Below, piece after piece: positions 52,029 to 62,735 of a stretch of 64,000 bases of DNA. Location: contig NC_018518.1 of assembly GCF_000306945.1 (NCBI RefSeq), positions 2,666,001-2,730,000 on the forward strand, in the 5' to 3' direction. The number at the start of each line of letters is the position of its first letter. The first letter of the stretch is position 1. Below the pieces are notes generated by a model. That model was not told the origin of the DNA, made no database searches, and was given only the letters and a program-made list of their open reading frames with translations. This DNA comes from Bordetella pertussis 18323. GTDB taxonomy: Bacteria; Pseudomonadota; Gammaproteobacteria; Burkholderiales; Burkholderiaceae_B. The translations under genes and the position numbers were made by a program.

Positions 52029-53054
52029 TCAACCGTTCATGGCGTAATTGGGCTGGTAGGGGATGCGGTTTTTGAGGACCCCGAAGCACAGATGCACCAG
52101 TTTTCTCATGGCCGCGCCCAGCGCGGCCTTTTTGCTTTTTCCTGCTTTGAGCAGGCGCTGGTAAAGGGCGCGGATGTGGGGGTTGTGGCGGGTCCCAACC
52201 AGGGCCGCCATGTATAACGTGGCGCGCACCTGGGAGGGGCCGGCTTTGGACAGGCGTGCGCAGCTGTTCAGACTGCTGCCGGATTGGCGCTGCACAGGGA
52301 CCACCCCGAGATAGGCGGCCAGGCTCTGGGCGGAGTCGATATGCCGATTGTGCATGACGGCCAGGATGGCGTTGCCGGCCTGAGGCCCGATGGCGGGGAT
52401 GGAGTTCAGCAGCTCGCAGTCTTGCTTGAGGTCGGGGTGGTTGTCGATGTGCTGATCGATCGCCCGCTCGATTTGTTTGATCTGTTCGCGCAAGAACGCG
52501 ATGGCCTTGTCGATGGAACCATCGACCAAGGGCGCCGAGGGGCTGAACTGGCTCTTCTCTTTGCGATTGAGCTCACGCAACAGATCCTTGCTCAGCGCCT
52601 CGCGTCGCGTCAACAAGGCGCGCAGTTGACGCGCATGCAAGGGCGCCGGGTGCCACAGCGCCGGGCTCAGCGTCTGTCCATAGCGAGCCAGCACGTAGCT
52701 GTCGAGCGCATCATTTTTGGAGCGCAGCGCCAAGGCCTTGGCAAAGTCCCGGGCCTGGGCGGGATTGACCAAAGAGACCCGGACCTGGGGCAGCGCCGTG
52801 GCCGCTTGCTCGTGATACAGACCCGTAGGCTCCAGGATGGCGTGCAACTGCGCCGGCTGTGCGCCGTGTTTGGCGCACCACGCCAGCAGGGCTTGTACGC
52901 CCGCGGCGGTGTTGACCACCACCTTGGTCTTACGCTTGTCAGCCTCAGCCGTCAGCAACGTGCAATCCAGCTTGGCCTTTGATACATCAATACCTATGAA
53001 AACATGGACTTGGCCTCCTGCAGATAACAAACTGCTGTCAGCCACTGCGCCCAC
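52029..53054 (-). CDS. IS1663 transposase (IS110-family DEDD recombinase)
   Basis: A 341-aa IS110-type recombinase identical to copy B. The N-terminal RuvC-like domain carries the DEDD tetrad: Asp23 (FIGIDVSK), Glu75 (ILEPTG), Asp115 and Asp118 (KNDALDSYVLARYG). The C-terminal Tnp20 domain has IPAIGPQAGNAIL (helix-hairpin-helix) and the presumed catalytic Ser258 in PVQRQSGSSLN. The GTG start at 53054 makes the first codons overlap the 3' end of the predicted bridge RNA; GTG (codon 4) or TTG (codon 9) are alternatives. No ATG is in frame before the conserved domain. Confidence 0.93.
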   Translation of the reverse strand: MGAVADSSLLSAGGQVHVFIGIDVSKAKLDCTLLTAEADKRKTKVVVNTAAGVQALLAWCAKHGAQPAQLHAILEPTGLYHEQAATALPQVRVSLVNPAQARDFAKALALRSKNDALDSYVLARYGQTLSPALWHPAPLHARQLRALLTRREALSKDLLRELNRKEKSQFSPSAPLVDGSIDKAIAFLREQIKQIERAIDQHIDNHPDLKQDCELLNSIPAIGPQAGNAILAVMHNRHIDSAQSLAAYLGVVPVQRQSGSSLNSCARLSKAGPSQVRATLYMAALVGTRHNPHIRALYQRLLKAGKSKKAALGAAMRKLVHLCFGVLKNRIPYQPNYAMNG

Positions 53055-53210
53055 TTGCCTTGTACATACAGGGTCCTCGCCCTACGATACCGTCCAGTGT
53101 CTCGCCGGCCCAGCAGTGCGCTGCCGAGCCGCTATCTGTCCCACAAAGTCCTCGCTTTGGGCACCAACTCGCGGTCATCGGCGTGCGGTGGTGATAGCTA
53201 ATCACCACCG
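53040..53210 (-). ncRNA. Predicted IS1663 bridge RNA, copy A
   Basis: Same structure as copy B. A 5' hairpin, then a target loop with guides GGTGCC (53165-53160) and GGGACAG (53142-53136) flanking a CAAAG/CTTTG hairpin, then a donor loop with guides GACGGTATC (53094-53086) and TACAAG (53064-53059) flanking an AGGG/CCCT hairpin. The guides match this copy's own target (GGTGCC-T-GTCCC) and element ends. Predicted from sequence only; transcript ends are approximate. Confidence 0.75.
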
Positions 53211-53239
53211 GAGGAAAGATACAAGGCACCCGCTCAGCC

Positions 53240-53321
53240 GAGCAAACCCCCCCCACGCTGCGCCCGCTGGGCGGGCTTGCTGCCCCCCGAGGGGGCTTTT
53301 TGCCTTGGGGCGGCCCGGCGG
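53240..53321. repeat. GC-rich intergenic repeat
   Basis: CCCCCCCACGCTGCGCCCGC then TGGGCGGGCTTGCTGCCCCC then CGAGGGGGCTTTTTGCCTTG and GGGCGGCCC: nested hairpins, including GCCCCC-CGA-GGGGGC followed by five Ts. I recall near-identical blocks between genes in Bordetella and related Burkholderiales. It occupies the gap between IS1663 copy A and the upp terminator. Confidence 0.6.
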
Positions 53322-53322
53322 C

Positions 53323-53347
53323 AAAAAAAAACCGCCTGCAAGGCGGT
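53323..53347 (-). terminator. upp Rho-independent terminator
   Basis: Read leftward after upp: ACCGCCTTGCAGGCGGT hairpin (53347-53331) followed by a run of about nine Ts. A strong stem and long U tract 33 bp past the upp stop. Confidence 0.85.
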
Positions 53348-53379
53348 TTTCCTGTGGGCGGGCGGGTCCGCACGGCGCG

Positions 53380-54021
53380 CTATTCGGCGTGCTTCTGCGT
53401 GGTGCCGAAGATGCGGTCGCCGGCATCGCCCAGGCCGGGCATGATGTAGCCGTTCTCGTTCAGGCCCTGGTCGATCGAGGCCGTGTAGATCTGCACGTCC
53501 GGATGCGCCTTGAGCACGGCGTCGATGCCTTCGGGCGCCGAGACCAGGGTCAGCGCCCGGATTTCGCGACAGCCGGCCCGCTTGAGCATGTCGATGGCGG
53601 CGACCATGGAACCGCCGGTGGCCAGCATCGGGTCGACGATCAGGGCCAGGCGCTGGTCCAGCTCGCCCACCAGGCGTTCCAGGTAGGTATGCGCCTGCAG
53701 GGTTTCTTCGTTGCGGGCCACGCCGACCACGCTGACCTTGGCGCCCGGGATCAGGCTCAGCACGCCGTCGAGCATGCCGATGCCCGCGCGCAGGATGGGC
53801 ACCACGGTCACTTTCTTGCCGGTGATCTTGTCGACCTCGACGGTGCCGCACCAGCCTTCGACGCTGGCGGGCGCCAGCGGCATGTCCTTGGTCGCCTCGT
53901 AGGTCAGCAGGGCCGCGACTTCCTGCGACAGCTCGCGAAAGCTCTTGGTGCTGAGGTCGGCGCGGCGCATGATGCCCAGCTTGTGGCGAATCAGCGGATG
54001 GCGGATTTCATGCACAGGCAT
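53380..54021 (-). CDS. upp: Uracil phosphoribosyltransferase
   Basis: A 213-aa enzyme that converts uracil and PRPP to UMP in pyrimidine salvage. [12 protein letters not shown] at the N-terminus, [13 protein letters not shown], and the PRPP loop [17 protein letters not shown] are diagnostic, with the C-terminal uracil-binding [15 protein letters not shown]. The ATG at 54021 ([10 protein letters not shown]) gives the usual length (208 in E. coli). Confidence 0.94.
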   Translation of the reverse strand: MPVHEIRHPLIRHKLGIMRRADLSTKSFRELSQEVAALLTYEATKDMPLAPASVEGWCGTVEVDKITGKKVTVVPILRAGIGMLDGVLSLIPGAKVSVVGVARNEETLQAHTYLERLVGELDQRLALIVDPMLATGGSMVAAIDMLKRAGCREIRALTLVSAPEGIDAVLKAHPDVQIYTASIDQGLNENGYIMPGLGDAGDRIFGTTQKHAE

Positions 54022-54111
54022 GTGCGGAATCTCCAGTAAATGGCTCTCGAATGGCCGGCGGCGCAGGGCCGCCGACGGGAACATGCGGATTTTAAGCCGG
54101 TTGGCGGGCAA

Positions 54112-55548
54112 TCACTGTTCGGCCAGCCAGGCGACCAGCGCGTCGTCGAACGACCGCACGGCGGCCGCGTTCTCGTGGTTGACCATGCTGACCACCACGT
54201 AACGCTTGCCGCTGGCTCCCAGCACATAGCCGGCCACCGCCCGTACATCGCGCAGCGAGCCGGTCTTCAGGTGGGCCATGCCCTGCGCGCCGTTGCCCTT
54301 GAGGCGCCGCCGCACCGTCCCGTCCACGCCGGCGATGGCCAGCGACGAGATGAATTCCGGCATCAGGGGCGAATTCCAGGCCACCGTGAGCATGGAAGCC
54401 AGGCTGTCGGCCGACACCCTGCCCTCGCGCGACAGCCCGGAGCCGTTGTCGATCACCAGTTCGGGCATTTCCAGCCCTTGCGCGCCCAGCACGGTGCGGG
54501 CGACCACGCCGCTGCTCTCGACGGTGGCCGGCCGGCGGCCGCGCTCGGCGCCCAGGGTCAGCAGCAGGGTGCGCGCCATCACATTGTTGCTGCGCTTGTT
54601 GATGGTGCGGATCGCCTCGCCCAGGGTGGGCGAGTCGTGGCTGGCCAGCACCACAGCGTCCGGCGGCACGACGCCGCTGCGGATCTGGCCCTTGAGGGTG
54701 CCGCCCAGTTCGCGCCAGAGCAGGCGGAACACCGCGCTGGCGTACTCGGGCTGCGACAGCGCCAGCCGGTACAGGCTGAACTCGCCGCACGAGCCGGCCA
54801 CCTTGCCGCTCAGGCGGATGGACACGCCCTGCTGGGTCACCACCGGCTCGGTGCCGACCACCGGCGGCCCCGGACAACGCACGTCGCTCCACTCGACCGC
54901 GCCTTCCAGGCGCAGGCCCGGCAGCGGCGGATCGATCATCGGCACCCATTTGCGCGCCGCGGCGTCGGGCGTGAACAGCAGGCGTTGCGCGCCGAAGCCC
55001 ACCATCAGGGCGTCCGGGCTGGCGTTGTAGGCCCGGTCGGAGGCGCCGTCGAAGGCGCCGGGATCGATGGCCACCTGCCCGAAAATGCTGCGGTCCACCA
55101 CCAGGTCGCCGATCTGCTTGACGCCGCGCAGCCGCAGCTCGCGCAGCAGGGCCCACAAATCCTGCAGCAGCAGCTGCGGATCGCCGCCGGCGCGCAGGTA
55201 CAGCGGCCCGCGCAGCACGCCGTGGGCATCCGGACGATTGCCGGGCTCGGTCAGGAATTCGGTGCGCCACGCGTAGCTGGGCCCCAGCTCGGACAGCGCG
55301 GCCCAGGTCGTCACCAGCTTCATGACGGAAGCCGGATTGCGCGGCTCCTTGGCGTTGAGCGTCGCCAGCCGCGGGCCGTTGATCTCCTGCACCACCAGCG
55401 AAAGGGACTGGTCGGGCAGCTTGGTCGCCTTCCAGGCCGCCACCAGACTGGACGGCAGGCCCTGCGCCGCCGCGCCGGCGGCGCCCAGCGCCAGCATGAC
55501 GCCGGCCAGCCATTGTTGCCACTTGCCTTGTTTGCCTGCCCGCCGCAT
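54112..55548 (-). CDS. dacB: D-alanyl-D-alanine carboxypeptidase/endopeptidase (PBP4)
   Basis: A 478-aa class C penicillin-binding protein with signal peptide (ending [12 protein letters not shown]). The catalytic SxxK is in [14 protein letters not shown], the SxN in [11 protein letters not shown], and KTG in [19 protein letters not shown]. It trims or cleaves peptidoglycan cross-links in the periplasm. The ATG at 55548 has GGGAG upstream and is preferred over the long in-frame extension. It is separated from upp by 90 bp and divergent from queA. Confidence 0.92.
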   Translation of the reverse strand: MRRAGKQGKWQQWLAGVMLALGAAGAAAQGLPSSLVAAWKATKLPDQSLSLVVQEINGPRLATLNAKEPRNPASVMKLVTTWAALSELGPSYAWRTEFLTEPGNRPDAHGVLRGPLYLRAGGDPQLLLQDLWALLRELRLRGVKQIGDLVVDRSIFGQVAIDPGAFDGASDRAYNASPDALMVGFGAQRLLFTPDAAARKWVPMIDPPLPGLRLEGAVEWSDVRCPGPPVVGTEPVVTQQGVSIRLSGKVAGSCGEFSLYRLALSQPEYASAVFRLLWRELGGTLKGQIRSGVVPPDAVVLASHDSPTLGEAIRTINKRSNNVMARTLLLTLGAERGRRPATVESSGVVARTVLGAQGLEMPELVIDNGSGLSREGRVSADSLASMLTVAWNSPLMPEFISSLAIAGVDGTVRRRLKGNGAQGMAHLKTGSLRDVRAVAGYVLGASGKRYVVVSMVNHENAAAVRSFDDALVAWLAEQ

Positions 55549-55725
55549 CGCTCCCTGCCTGTTACATGTTCTTTCGTTCAAGAATGCAAGCATACCTAAG
55601 CTGGCGCGCAGCGGCGCACGCGGACACATTTTCGGCGCCGCTGCCTGGCCGGCGGGCCGCGCGGGCCCCTCGCATACAATAGCGGGCTGTCCAACGCGGC
55701 CGCCATTGGCCGCGGCTTTCCATAG

Positions 55726-57912
<2,187 letters not shown>

Positions 57913-58056
57913 GGCCGGCCCCCCCGGCGGCGCGGCCCTCGTTGCGCCGCGCCAACATCGCTACAATAGTCGGCTTGCCCTGTCCAAGGCTCGCGCGGGG
58001 GACAGGCATACAGACAACCTAAATAGACTCGAACAACCAACCAGGAGTACACACCA

Positions 58057-58401
58057 ATGTCTGCTATCGATACCGCTGGCCTCGTGCTGGCCCAGGCCGC
58101 GCCGGCCGAAGGCAACGCGCTGATGGGCATGCTGCCCATCGTTCTGATGTTCGTGATCCTCTATTTCCTGATGATCCGCCCGCAGATGAAGCGCCAGAAA
58201 GAACATCGCAACATGGTCGCCGCCCTGTCCAAGGGCGACGAGGTCGTCACCTCGGGCGGCATGCTGGGCAGGGTTTCCAAGGTTACCGACAGCTATATCA
58301 CCGTGGAAGTCTCCGAACTGGCCGACAAGCCGGTCGAAGTGGTGATGCAGAAGACCGCCGTGTCCGCGGTCCTGCCCAAGGGAACCATCAAGGCCCTGTA
58401 A
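58057..58401 (+). CDS. yajC: Sec translocon accessory protein YajC
   Basis: A 114-aa single-pass inner-membrane protein (helix at about 22-42, MLPIVLMFVILYFLMIRPQMKRQKEH, the family hallmark). The cytoplasmic domain has VVTSGGMLGRVSKV. It associates with SecDF-SecYEG. AGGAGT precedes the ATG. The 144 bp after tgt contain a degenerate palindrome (GCCCTGTCC facing GGACAGGC, about 57976-58008) and probably a promoter. Confidence 0.95.
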   Translation: MSAIDTAGLVLAQAAPAEGNALMGMLPIVLMFVILYFLMIRPQMKRQKEHRNMVAALSKGDEVVTSGGMLGRVSKVTDSYITVEVSELADKPVEVVMQKTAVSAVLPKGTIKAL

Positions 58402-58409
58402 GGTCACAC

Positions 58410-58432
58410 AAGGCCCCGCGTGGCGGGGCCTT
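58410..58432 (+). terminator. Hairpin between yajC and secD
   Basis: AAGGCCCCGC-GTG-GCGGGGCCTT, a 10-bp stem followed only by GTTCC, so a weak terminator or attenuator. It could lower secD-secF expression relative to yajC, or protect the yajC transcript end. Confidence 0.6.
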
Positions 58433-58467
58433 GTTCCGCTCACCCCCACCGCACGAAGTAGCCGGCA

Positions 58468-60348
58468 ATGAACCGCTATCCCCTCTGGAAATACATCACG
58501 GTCCTGGTTGCGGTCGTCATCGGCCTGCTCTATACCCTGCCCAACTTCTACGGCGAGTCCCCCGCCGTCCAGGTCTCGTCCGCCAAGGCGACGATCAAGG
58601 TCGACCAGGCCACGCTGGAGCAGGTCCAGCAGATCATCGAAAACGCCCAGTTGCCGGTCGACAGCGTCTACTACGAGCAGAACGGCACGCTGGGCACGGT
58701 GCGCGCGCGCTTTCCGTCCACCGACGTGCAGCTGCAGGCGCGCGACCTGATCGACCGCACGCTCAACACCGTGGCCGGCGACCCCCACTACACCGTGGCG
58801 CTCAACCTGCTGCCCGCCTCGCCGCCCTGGATGCGGTCGCTGGGCTGGTTCGAGCCCAAGCCCATGTACCTGGGCCTGGACCTGCGCGGCGGCGTGCACT
58901 TCCTGCTGCAGGTCGACATGCAGGGCGCCCTGACGGCGCGCTATGACTCGCTGGTGGCCGACGTGCGCAGCGCGCTGCGCGACCAGAAGGCCGAAGTCGG
59001 CGCCATCGAGCGCTCGGGCCAGTCGGTCGTGGCCACTTTCGCCACCGCCGAACAACGCGACCGCGCCCGCGACGTGCTGCGCTCGCGCCTGCCCGACCTG
59101 CAGTTCACCGAAACCAGCGACGGCGGCAAGCTGCAGCTGACGGGCATGCTCAACCCGGCCGCGGTCACCCGCGTGCAGGACACCGCCCTCAAGCAGAACA
59201 TCAACACCCTGCACAACCGCATCAACGAGCTGGGCGTGGCCGAGCCGGTCATCCAGCAGCAAGGCGCCGACCGCATCATCGTGCAGCTGCCCGGCGTGCA
59301 GGACGTGGCCAAGGCCAAGGAGCTGCTGGGCCGCACCGCCACGCTCGAGATCCGCATGGTCGACGACAGCCCGGCGGCGCAATCGGCCCTGGCCGCCGGC
59401 AGCGTGCCGTTCGGCCTGGAGCGCTACACCGACCGCGACGGCCGCCCCCTGCTGGTGCGCCGCCAGGTGGTGCTGACCGGCGAAAACCTGCAGGACGCCC
59501 AGCCCGGCCGCGATGGCCAGACCCAGCAGCCGGCCGTGCACCTGACGCTGGACTCCAAGGGCGCGCGCATCTTCCGCGACGTCACGCGCGACAACATCGG
59601 CAAGCGCATGGCCATCCTGCTGTTCGAGAACGGCAAGGGCGAAGTCGTCACCGCGCCGGTCATCCGCAGCGAAATCGGCGGCGGCCAGGTGCAGATCTCG
59701 GGCAGCATGACCGCCGAGGAAGCCGCCGACACCGCGCTGCTGCTGCGCGCCGGCGCGCTGGCCGCGCCCATGTCCATCATCGAGGAGCGCACCATCGGCC
59801 CCAGCCTGGGCGCGGACAACATCGCCAAGGGTTTCTACTCGACGCTGTATGGCTTCATCGCGATCGCCATCTTCATCATCGTGTACTACCACCTGTTCGG
59901 CATCTTCTCGACCATCGGCCTGACGGTCAACGTGCTGCTGCTGCTGGCGCTGCTGTCGATGCTGCAGGCAACCCTGACCCTGCCCGGCATCGCGGCCATC
60001 GCCCTGACCCTGGGCATGGCCATCGACGCCAACGTGCTCATCAACGAGCGCATCCGCGAAGAGCTGCGCAACGGCGCCACGCCGCAACAGGCCATCCACC
60101 ATGGCTTCGAGCGCGCGTGGGGCACCATCCTGGACTCCAACCTCACCACGCTGATCGTCGGCCTGGCGCTGCTGGCGTTCGGCTCCGGCCCGATCCGCGG
60201 CTTTGCCGTGGTGCACTGCCTGGGTATCGTCACCTCGATGTTCTCGTCGGTGGTGGGCGTGCGCGCGCTGGCCAACCTCTGGTACGGCCGCAAGAAGAAG
60301 CTGTCGAGCATTTCCATCGGCACCGTCTGGAAACCCAAGGCAAACTGA
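58468..60348 (+). CDS. secD: Protein translocase subunit SecD
   Basis: A 626-aa RND-fold membrane protein that uses the proton gradient to pull secreted proteins through. The N-terminal helix (KYITVLVAVVIGLLYTLPNFYGESP), the LGLDLRGGVHFLLQVD motif, a large periplasmic domain and the C-terminal six-helix membrane domain with GIAAIALTLGMAIDANVLINERIREELRNG are all present. Length is typical of Betaproteobacteria. Confidence 0.96.
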   Translation: MNRYPLWKYITVLVAVVIGLLYTLPNFYGESPAVQVSSAKATIKVDQATLEQVQQIIENAQLPVDSVYYEQNGTLGTVRARFPSTDVQLQARDLIDRTLNTVAGDPHYTVALNLLPASPPWMRSLGWFEPKPMYLGLDLRGGVHFLLQVDMQGALTARYDSLVADVRSALRDQKAEVGAIERSGQSVVATFATAEQRDRARDVLRSRLPDLQFTETSDGGKLQLTGMLNPAAVTRVQDTALKQNINTLHNRINELGVAEPVIQQQGADRIIVQLPGVQDVAKAKELLGRTATLEIRMVDDSPAAQSALAAGSVPFGLERYTDRDGRPLLVRRQVVLTGENLQDAQPGRDGQTQQPAVHLTLDSKGARIFRDVTRDNIGKRMAILLFENGKGEVVTAPVIRSEIGGGQVQISGSMTAEEAADTALLLRAGALAAPMSIIEERTIGPSLGADNIAKGFYSTLYGFIAIAIFIIVYYHLFGIFSTIGLTVNVLLLLALLSMLQATLTLPGIAAIALTLGMAIDANVLINERIREELRNGATPQQAIHHGFERAWGTILDSNLTTLIVGLALLAFGSGPIRGFAVVHCLGIVTSMFSSVVGVRALANLWYGRKKKLSSISIGTVWKPKAN

Positions 60349-60397
60349 TCGATGCGGGCGGCCCTGCCGCCCGCCGTCCTGATACGCAAGGCGAAAC

Positions 60398-61333
60398 ATG
60401 GAATTTTTCCGGATTCATCGCACCATCCCGTTCATGCGCCATGCCCTGGTGCTGAACATCATCAGCCTGGTCACGTTCCTGGCGGCCGTGTTCTTCATCA
60501 TCACGCGCGGCTTTCACCTGTCGATCGAGTTCACCGGCGGCACGGTCATGGAGGTCAGCTATGCCCAGACCGCCCAGCTCGACCAGGTGCGCACGGCCAT
60601 CGGCACGCTGGGCTACACCGACTTCCAGGTGCAGAACTTCGGCACCTCGCGCGATGTCATGATCCGCCTGCCGATCGCCGAAGGCCAGACCTCGGCCACC
60701 CAGAGCGAAACCGTGATGGGCGCGCTGAAGGCGGCCGATCCGGCGGTGGAGCTGCGCCGGGTCGAGTTCGTCGGCCCGCAGATCGGCCAGGAGCTGCTGC
60801 ACAACGGCCTGATGGCGCTGCTGGTCGTGGTGATCGGCATCATGGTCTACCTGGGCCTGCGCTTCGAATGGAAGTTCGCCGTGGCGGGCGTGATCGCCAA
60901 CCTGCACGACGTGGTCATCATCCTGGGCTTTTTCGCGTTCTTCCAGTGGGAGTTCTCGCTGGCGGTGCTGGCCGGGGTACTGGCGGTGCTGGGCTACTCG
61001 GTCAACGAATCGGTCGTTATCATGGACCGGATCCGCGAGAACTTCCGCAAGTACCGCAAGGCCTCGGTACAGGAAGTCATCAACAGCGCGATCACGCAGA
61101 CGATCTCGCGCACCATCATCACCCACGGCTCGACGCAGATGATGGTGCTGGCCATGCTGTTCTTCGGCGGCCCCACCCTGCACTACTTCTCGCTGGCGCT
61201 GACCATCGGCATCTGGTTCGGCATCTACTCGTCGGTGTTCGTCGCCGCCGCGCTGGCCATGTGGATGGGCGTCAAGCGCGAGGACCTGGTCAAGCCGGTC
61301 AAGAAGGACGGCGACGAAGTCGAAATCGCCTGA
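60398..61333 (+). CDS. secF: Protein translocase subunit SecF
   Basis: A 311-aa partner of SecD. The first helix is ALVLNIISLVTFLAAVFFI, followed by the LSIEFTGGTVMEV motif and the membrane core VLGYSVNESVVIMDRIRENFRK, then INSAITQTISRTIITHGST. It lies 49 bp after secD and ends the operon at a strong terminator. Membrane export of pertactin and other virulence factors depends on the Sec system. Confidence 0.96.
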   Translation: MEFFRIHRTIPFMRHALVLNIISLVTFLAAVFFIITRGFHLSIEFTGGTVMEVSYAQTAQLDQVRTAIGTLGYTDFQVQNFGTSRDVMIRLPIAEGQTSATQSETVMGALKAADPAVELRRVEFVGPQIGQELLHNGLMALLVVVIGIMVYLGLRFEWKFAVAGVIANLHDVVIILGFFAFFQWEFSLAVLAGVLAVLGYSVNESVVIMDRIRENFRKYRKASVQEVINSAITQTISRTIITHGSTQMMVLAMLFFGGPTLHYFSLALTIGIWFGIYSSVFVAAALAMWMGVKREDLVKPVKKDGDEVEIA

Positions 61334-61349
61334 GACCGTTCCCGGTAGT

Positions 61350-61392
61350 AAAAAACCCTGCCCGGCCAAATGCGGCCGGGCAGGGTTTTTTT
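61350..61392 (+). terminator. Rho-independent terminator after secF
   Basis: AAAAACCCTGCCCGGCC-AAATGC-GGCCGGGCAGGGTTTTTTT: a 12-bp GC-rich stem followed by seven Ts, 17 bp after the secF stop. The upstream A run could make it work in both directions. Confidence 0.93.
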
Positions 61393-61412
61393 ACATGCAG
61401 CCCCGATGCGCG

Positions 61413-61469
61413 AGGCGCCTGTCCCCACTTGGGGAGCGATAGGGTGCCTGTCCCCGCCGGGACAGGCAC
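61413..61469. repeat. Dispersed palindromes upstream of IS1663 copy B
   Basis: Two units: a decayed one (GAGGCGCCTGTCCCC facing GGGGAGC, about 61413-61436) and GGTGCCTGTCCCC-G-CCGGGACAGGCAC (61443-61469). A third, 11 bp on, is the one interrupted by IS1663. Tandem arrangement resembles the cluster at 33822. Confidence 0.8.
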
Positions 61470-61499
61470 TTCCGCCCTAGGAGCCTTGTATCTTTCCTC

Positions 61500-61670
61500 C
61501 GGTGGTGATTAGCTATCACCACCGCGCGCCGATGACCGCGAGTTGGTGCCCAAAGCGAGGACTTTGTGGGACAGATAGCGGCTCGGCAGCGCACTGCTGG
61601 GCCGGCGAGACACTGGACGGTATCGTAGGGCGAGGACCCTGTATGTACAAGGCAAGTGGGCGCAGTGGCT
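61500..61670 (+). ncRNA. Predicted IS1663 bridge RNA, copy B
   Basis: A structured noncoding region upstream of the transposase. A 5' hairpin has stem CGGTGGTGAT/ATCACCACCG (61500-61524). The target loop is closed by CCGC (61536-61539)/GCGG (61578-61581): left guide GGTGCC (61545-61550) equals the left target, hairpin CAAAG-CGAGGA-CTTTG, right guide GGGACAG (61568-61574) is complementary to CTGTCCC. The donor loop is closed by CACTG/CAGTG (61611-61615/61663-61667): left guide GACGGTATC (61616-61624) equals the right IS end plus core C, hairpin AGGG-CGAGGA-CCCT, right guide TACAAG (61646-61651) is complementary to CTTGTA. This is the architecture of IS621-type bridge RNA. Confidence 0.78.
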
Positions 61671-62681
61671 GACAGCAGTTTGTTATCTGCAGGAGGCCAA
61701 GTCCATGTTTTCATAGGTATTGATGTATCAAAGGCCAAGCTGGATTGCACGTTGCTGACGGCTGAGGCTGACAAGCGTAAGACCAAGGTGGTGGTCAACA
61801 CCGCCGCGGGCGTACAAGCCCTGCTGGCGTGGTGCGCCAAACACGGCGCACAGCCGGCGCAGTTGCACGCCATCCTGGAGCCTACGGGTCTGTATCACGA
61901 GCAAGCGGCCACGGCGCTGCCCCAGGTCCGGGTCTCTTTGGTCAATCCCGCCCAGGCCCGGGACTTTGCCAAGGCCTTGGCGCTGCGCTCCAAAAATGAT
62001 GCGCTCGACAGCTACGTGCTGGCTCGCTATGGACAGACGCTGAGCCCGGCGCTGTGGCACCCGGCGCCCTTGCATGCGCGTCAACTGCGCGCCTTGTTGA
62101 CGCGACGCGAGGCGCTGAGCAAGGATCTGTTGCGTGAGCTCAATCGCAAAGAGAAGAGCCAGTTCAGCCCCTCGGCGCCCTTGGTCGATGGTTCCATCGA
62201 CAAGGCCATCGCGTTCTTGCGCGAACAGATCAAACAAATCGAGCGGGCGATCGATCAGCACATCGACAACCACCCCGACCTCAAGCAAGACTGCGAGCTG
62301 CTGAACTCCATCCCCGCCATCGGGCCTCAGGCCGGCAACGCCATCCTGGCCGTCATGCACAATCGGCATATCGACTCCGCCCAGAGCCTGGCCGCCTATC
62401 TCGGGGTGGTCCCTGTGCAGCGCCAATCCGGCAGCAGTCTGAACAGCTGCGCACGCCTGTCCAAAGCCGGCCCCTCCCAGGTGCGCGCCACGTTATACAT
62501 GGCGGCCCTGGTTGGGACCCGCCACAACCCCCACATCCGCGCCCTTTACCAGCGCCTGCTCAAAGCAGGAAAAAGCAAAAAGGCCGCGCTGGGCGCGGCC
62601 ATGAGAAAACTGGTGCATCTGTGCTTCGGGGTCCTCAAAAACCGCATCCCCTACCAGCCCAATTACGCCATGAACGGTTGA
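61656..62681 (+). CDS. IS1663 transposase (IS110-family DEDD recombinase)
   Basis: 341 aa, identical in sequence to copy A. The catalytic tetrad Asp23/Glu75/Asp115/Asp118 and the Tnp20 serine (Ser258) are intact, so the element is probably active. The start codon is not ATG: GTG at 61656, GTG at 61665 or TTG at 61680 are possible. An AGGAGG at about 61690 has an ATG after it that is out of frame and stops after three codons, which may tune expression. The CDS ends 15 bp from the right end of the element. Confidence 0.93.
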   Translation: MGAVADSSLLSAGGQVHVFIGIDVSKAKLDCTLLTAEADKRKTKVVVNTAAGVQALLAWCAKHGAQPAQLHAILEPTGLYHEQAATALPQVRVSLVNPAQARDFAKALALRSKNDALDSYVLARYGQTLSPALWHPAPLHARQLRALLTRREALSKDLLRELNRKEKSQFSPSAPLVDGSIDKAIAFLREQIKQIERAIDQHIDNHPDLKQDCELLNSIPAIGPQAGNAILAVMHNRHIDSAQSLAAYLGVVPVQRQSGSSLNSCARLSKAGPSQVRATLYMAALVGTRHNPHIRALYQRLLKAGKSKKAALGAAMRKLVHLCFGVLKNRIPYQPNYAMNG

Positions 62682-62735
62682 CTGCCAAGACGGTATCTGT
62701 CCCCACGGGGACAGGCACCCGACAGGCGCTGCCCT

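Larger units (their letters stand above)
52014..53225 (-). mobile_element. IS1663 (IS110 family), copy A
   Basis: A 1212-bp element, including one CT core, with no terminal inverted repeats. In element sense the left junction reads GGTGCCT then TGTATCTTTCC, and the right junction GACGGTAT then CTGTCCCCG. Removing the element and one CT restores GGTGCCT-GTCCCCG, a dispersed palindrome. The 5' noncoding part is about 170 nt and the 3' part 15 nt, the layout of the IS110 group that encodes its bridge RNA upstream of the transposase. Inverted relative to copy B; I saw one base difference (53184 against 61526). Confidence 0.9.
61485..62696 (+). mobile_element. IS1663 (IS110 family), copy B
   Basis: A 1212-bp copy inverted relative to copy A. 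The left junction reads GGAGCCT then TGTATCTTTCC, and the right junction GACGGTAT then CTGTCCCCACGGGG. Joining the flanks with one CT gives GGAGCCT-GTCCCCACGGGGA, again a palindrome unit (one variant base in the left half). No terminal repeats and no target duplication beyond the CT core, as expected for IS110 recombination. Confidence 0.9.

Noticed and set aside
57976..58008. GCCCTGTCC facing GGACAGGC upstream of yajC as another member of the palindrome family
   Set aside because: The arms are short and the spacing wide; it may be a decayed copy but is too weak to list as one.
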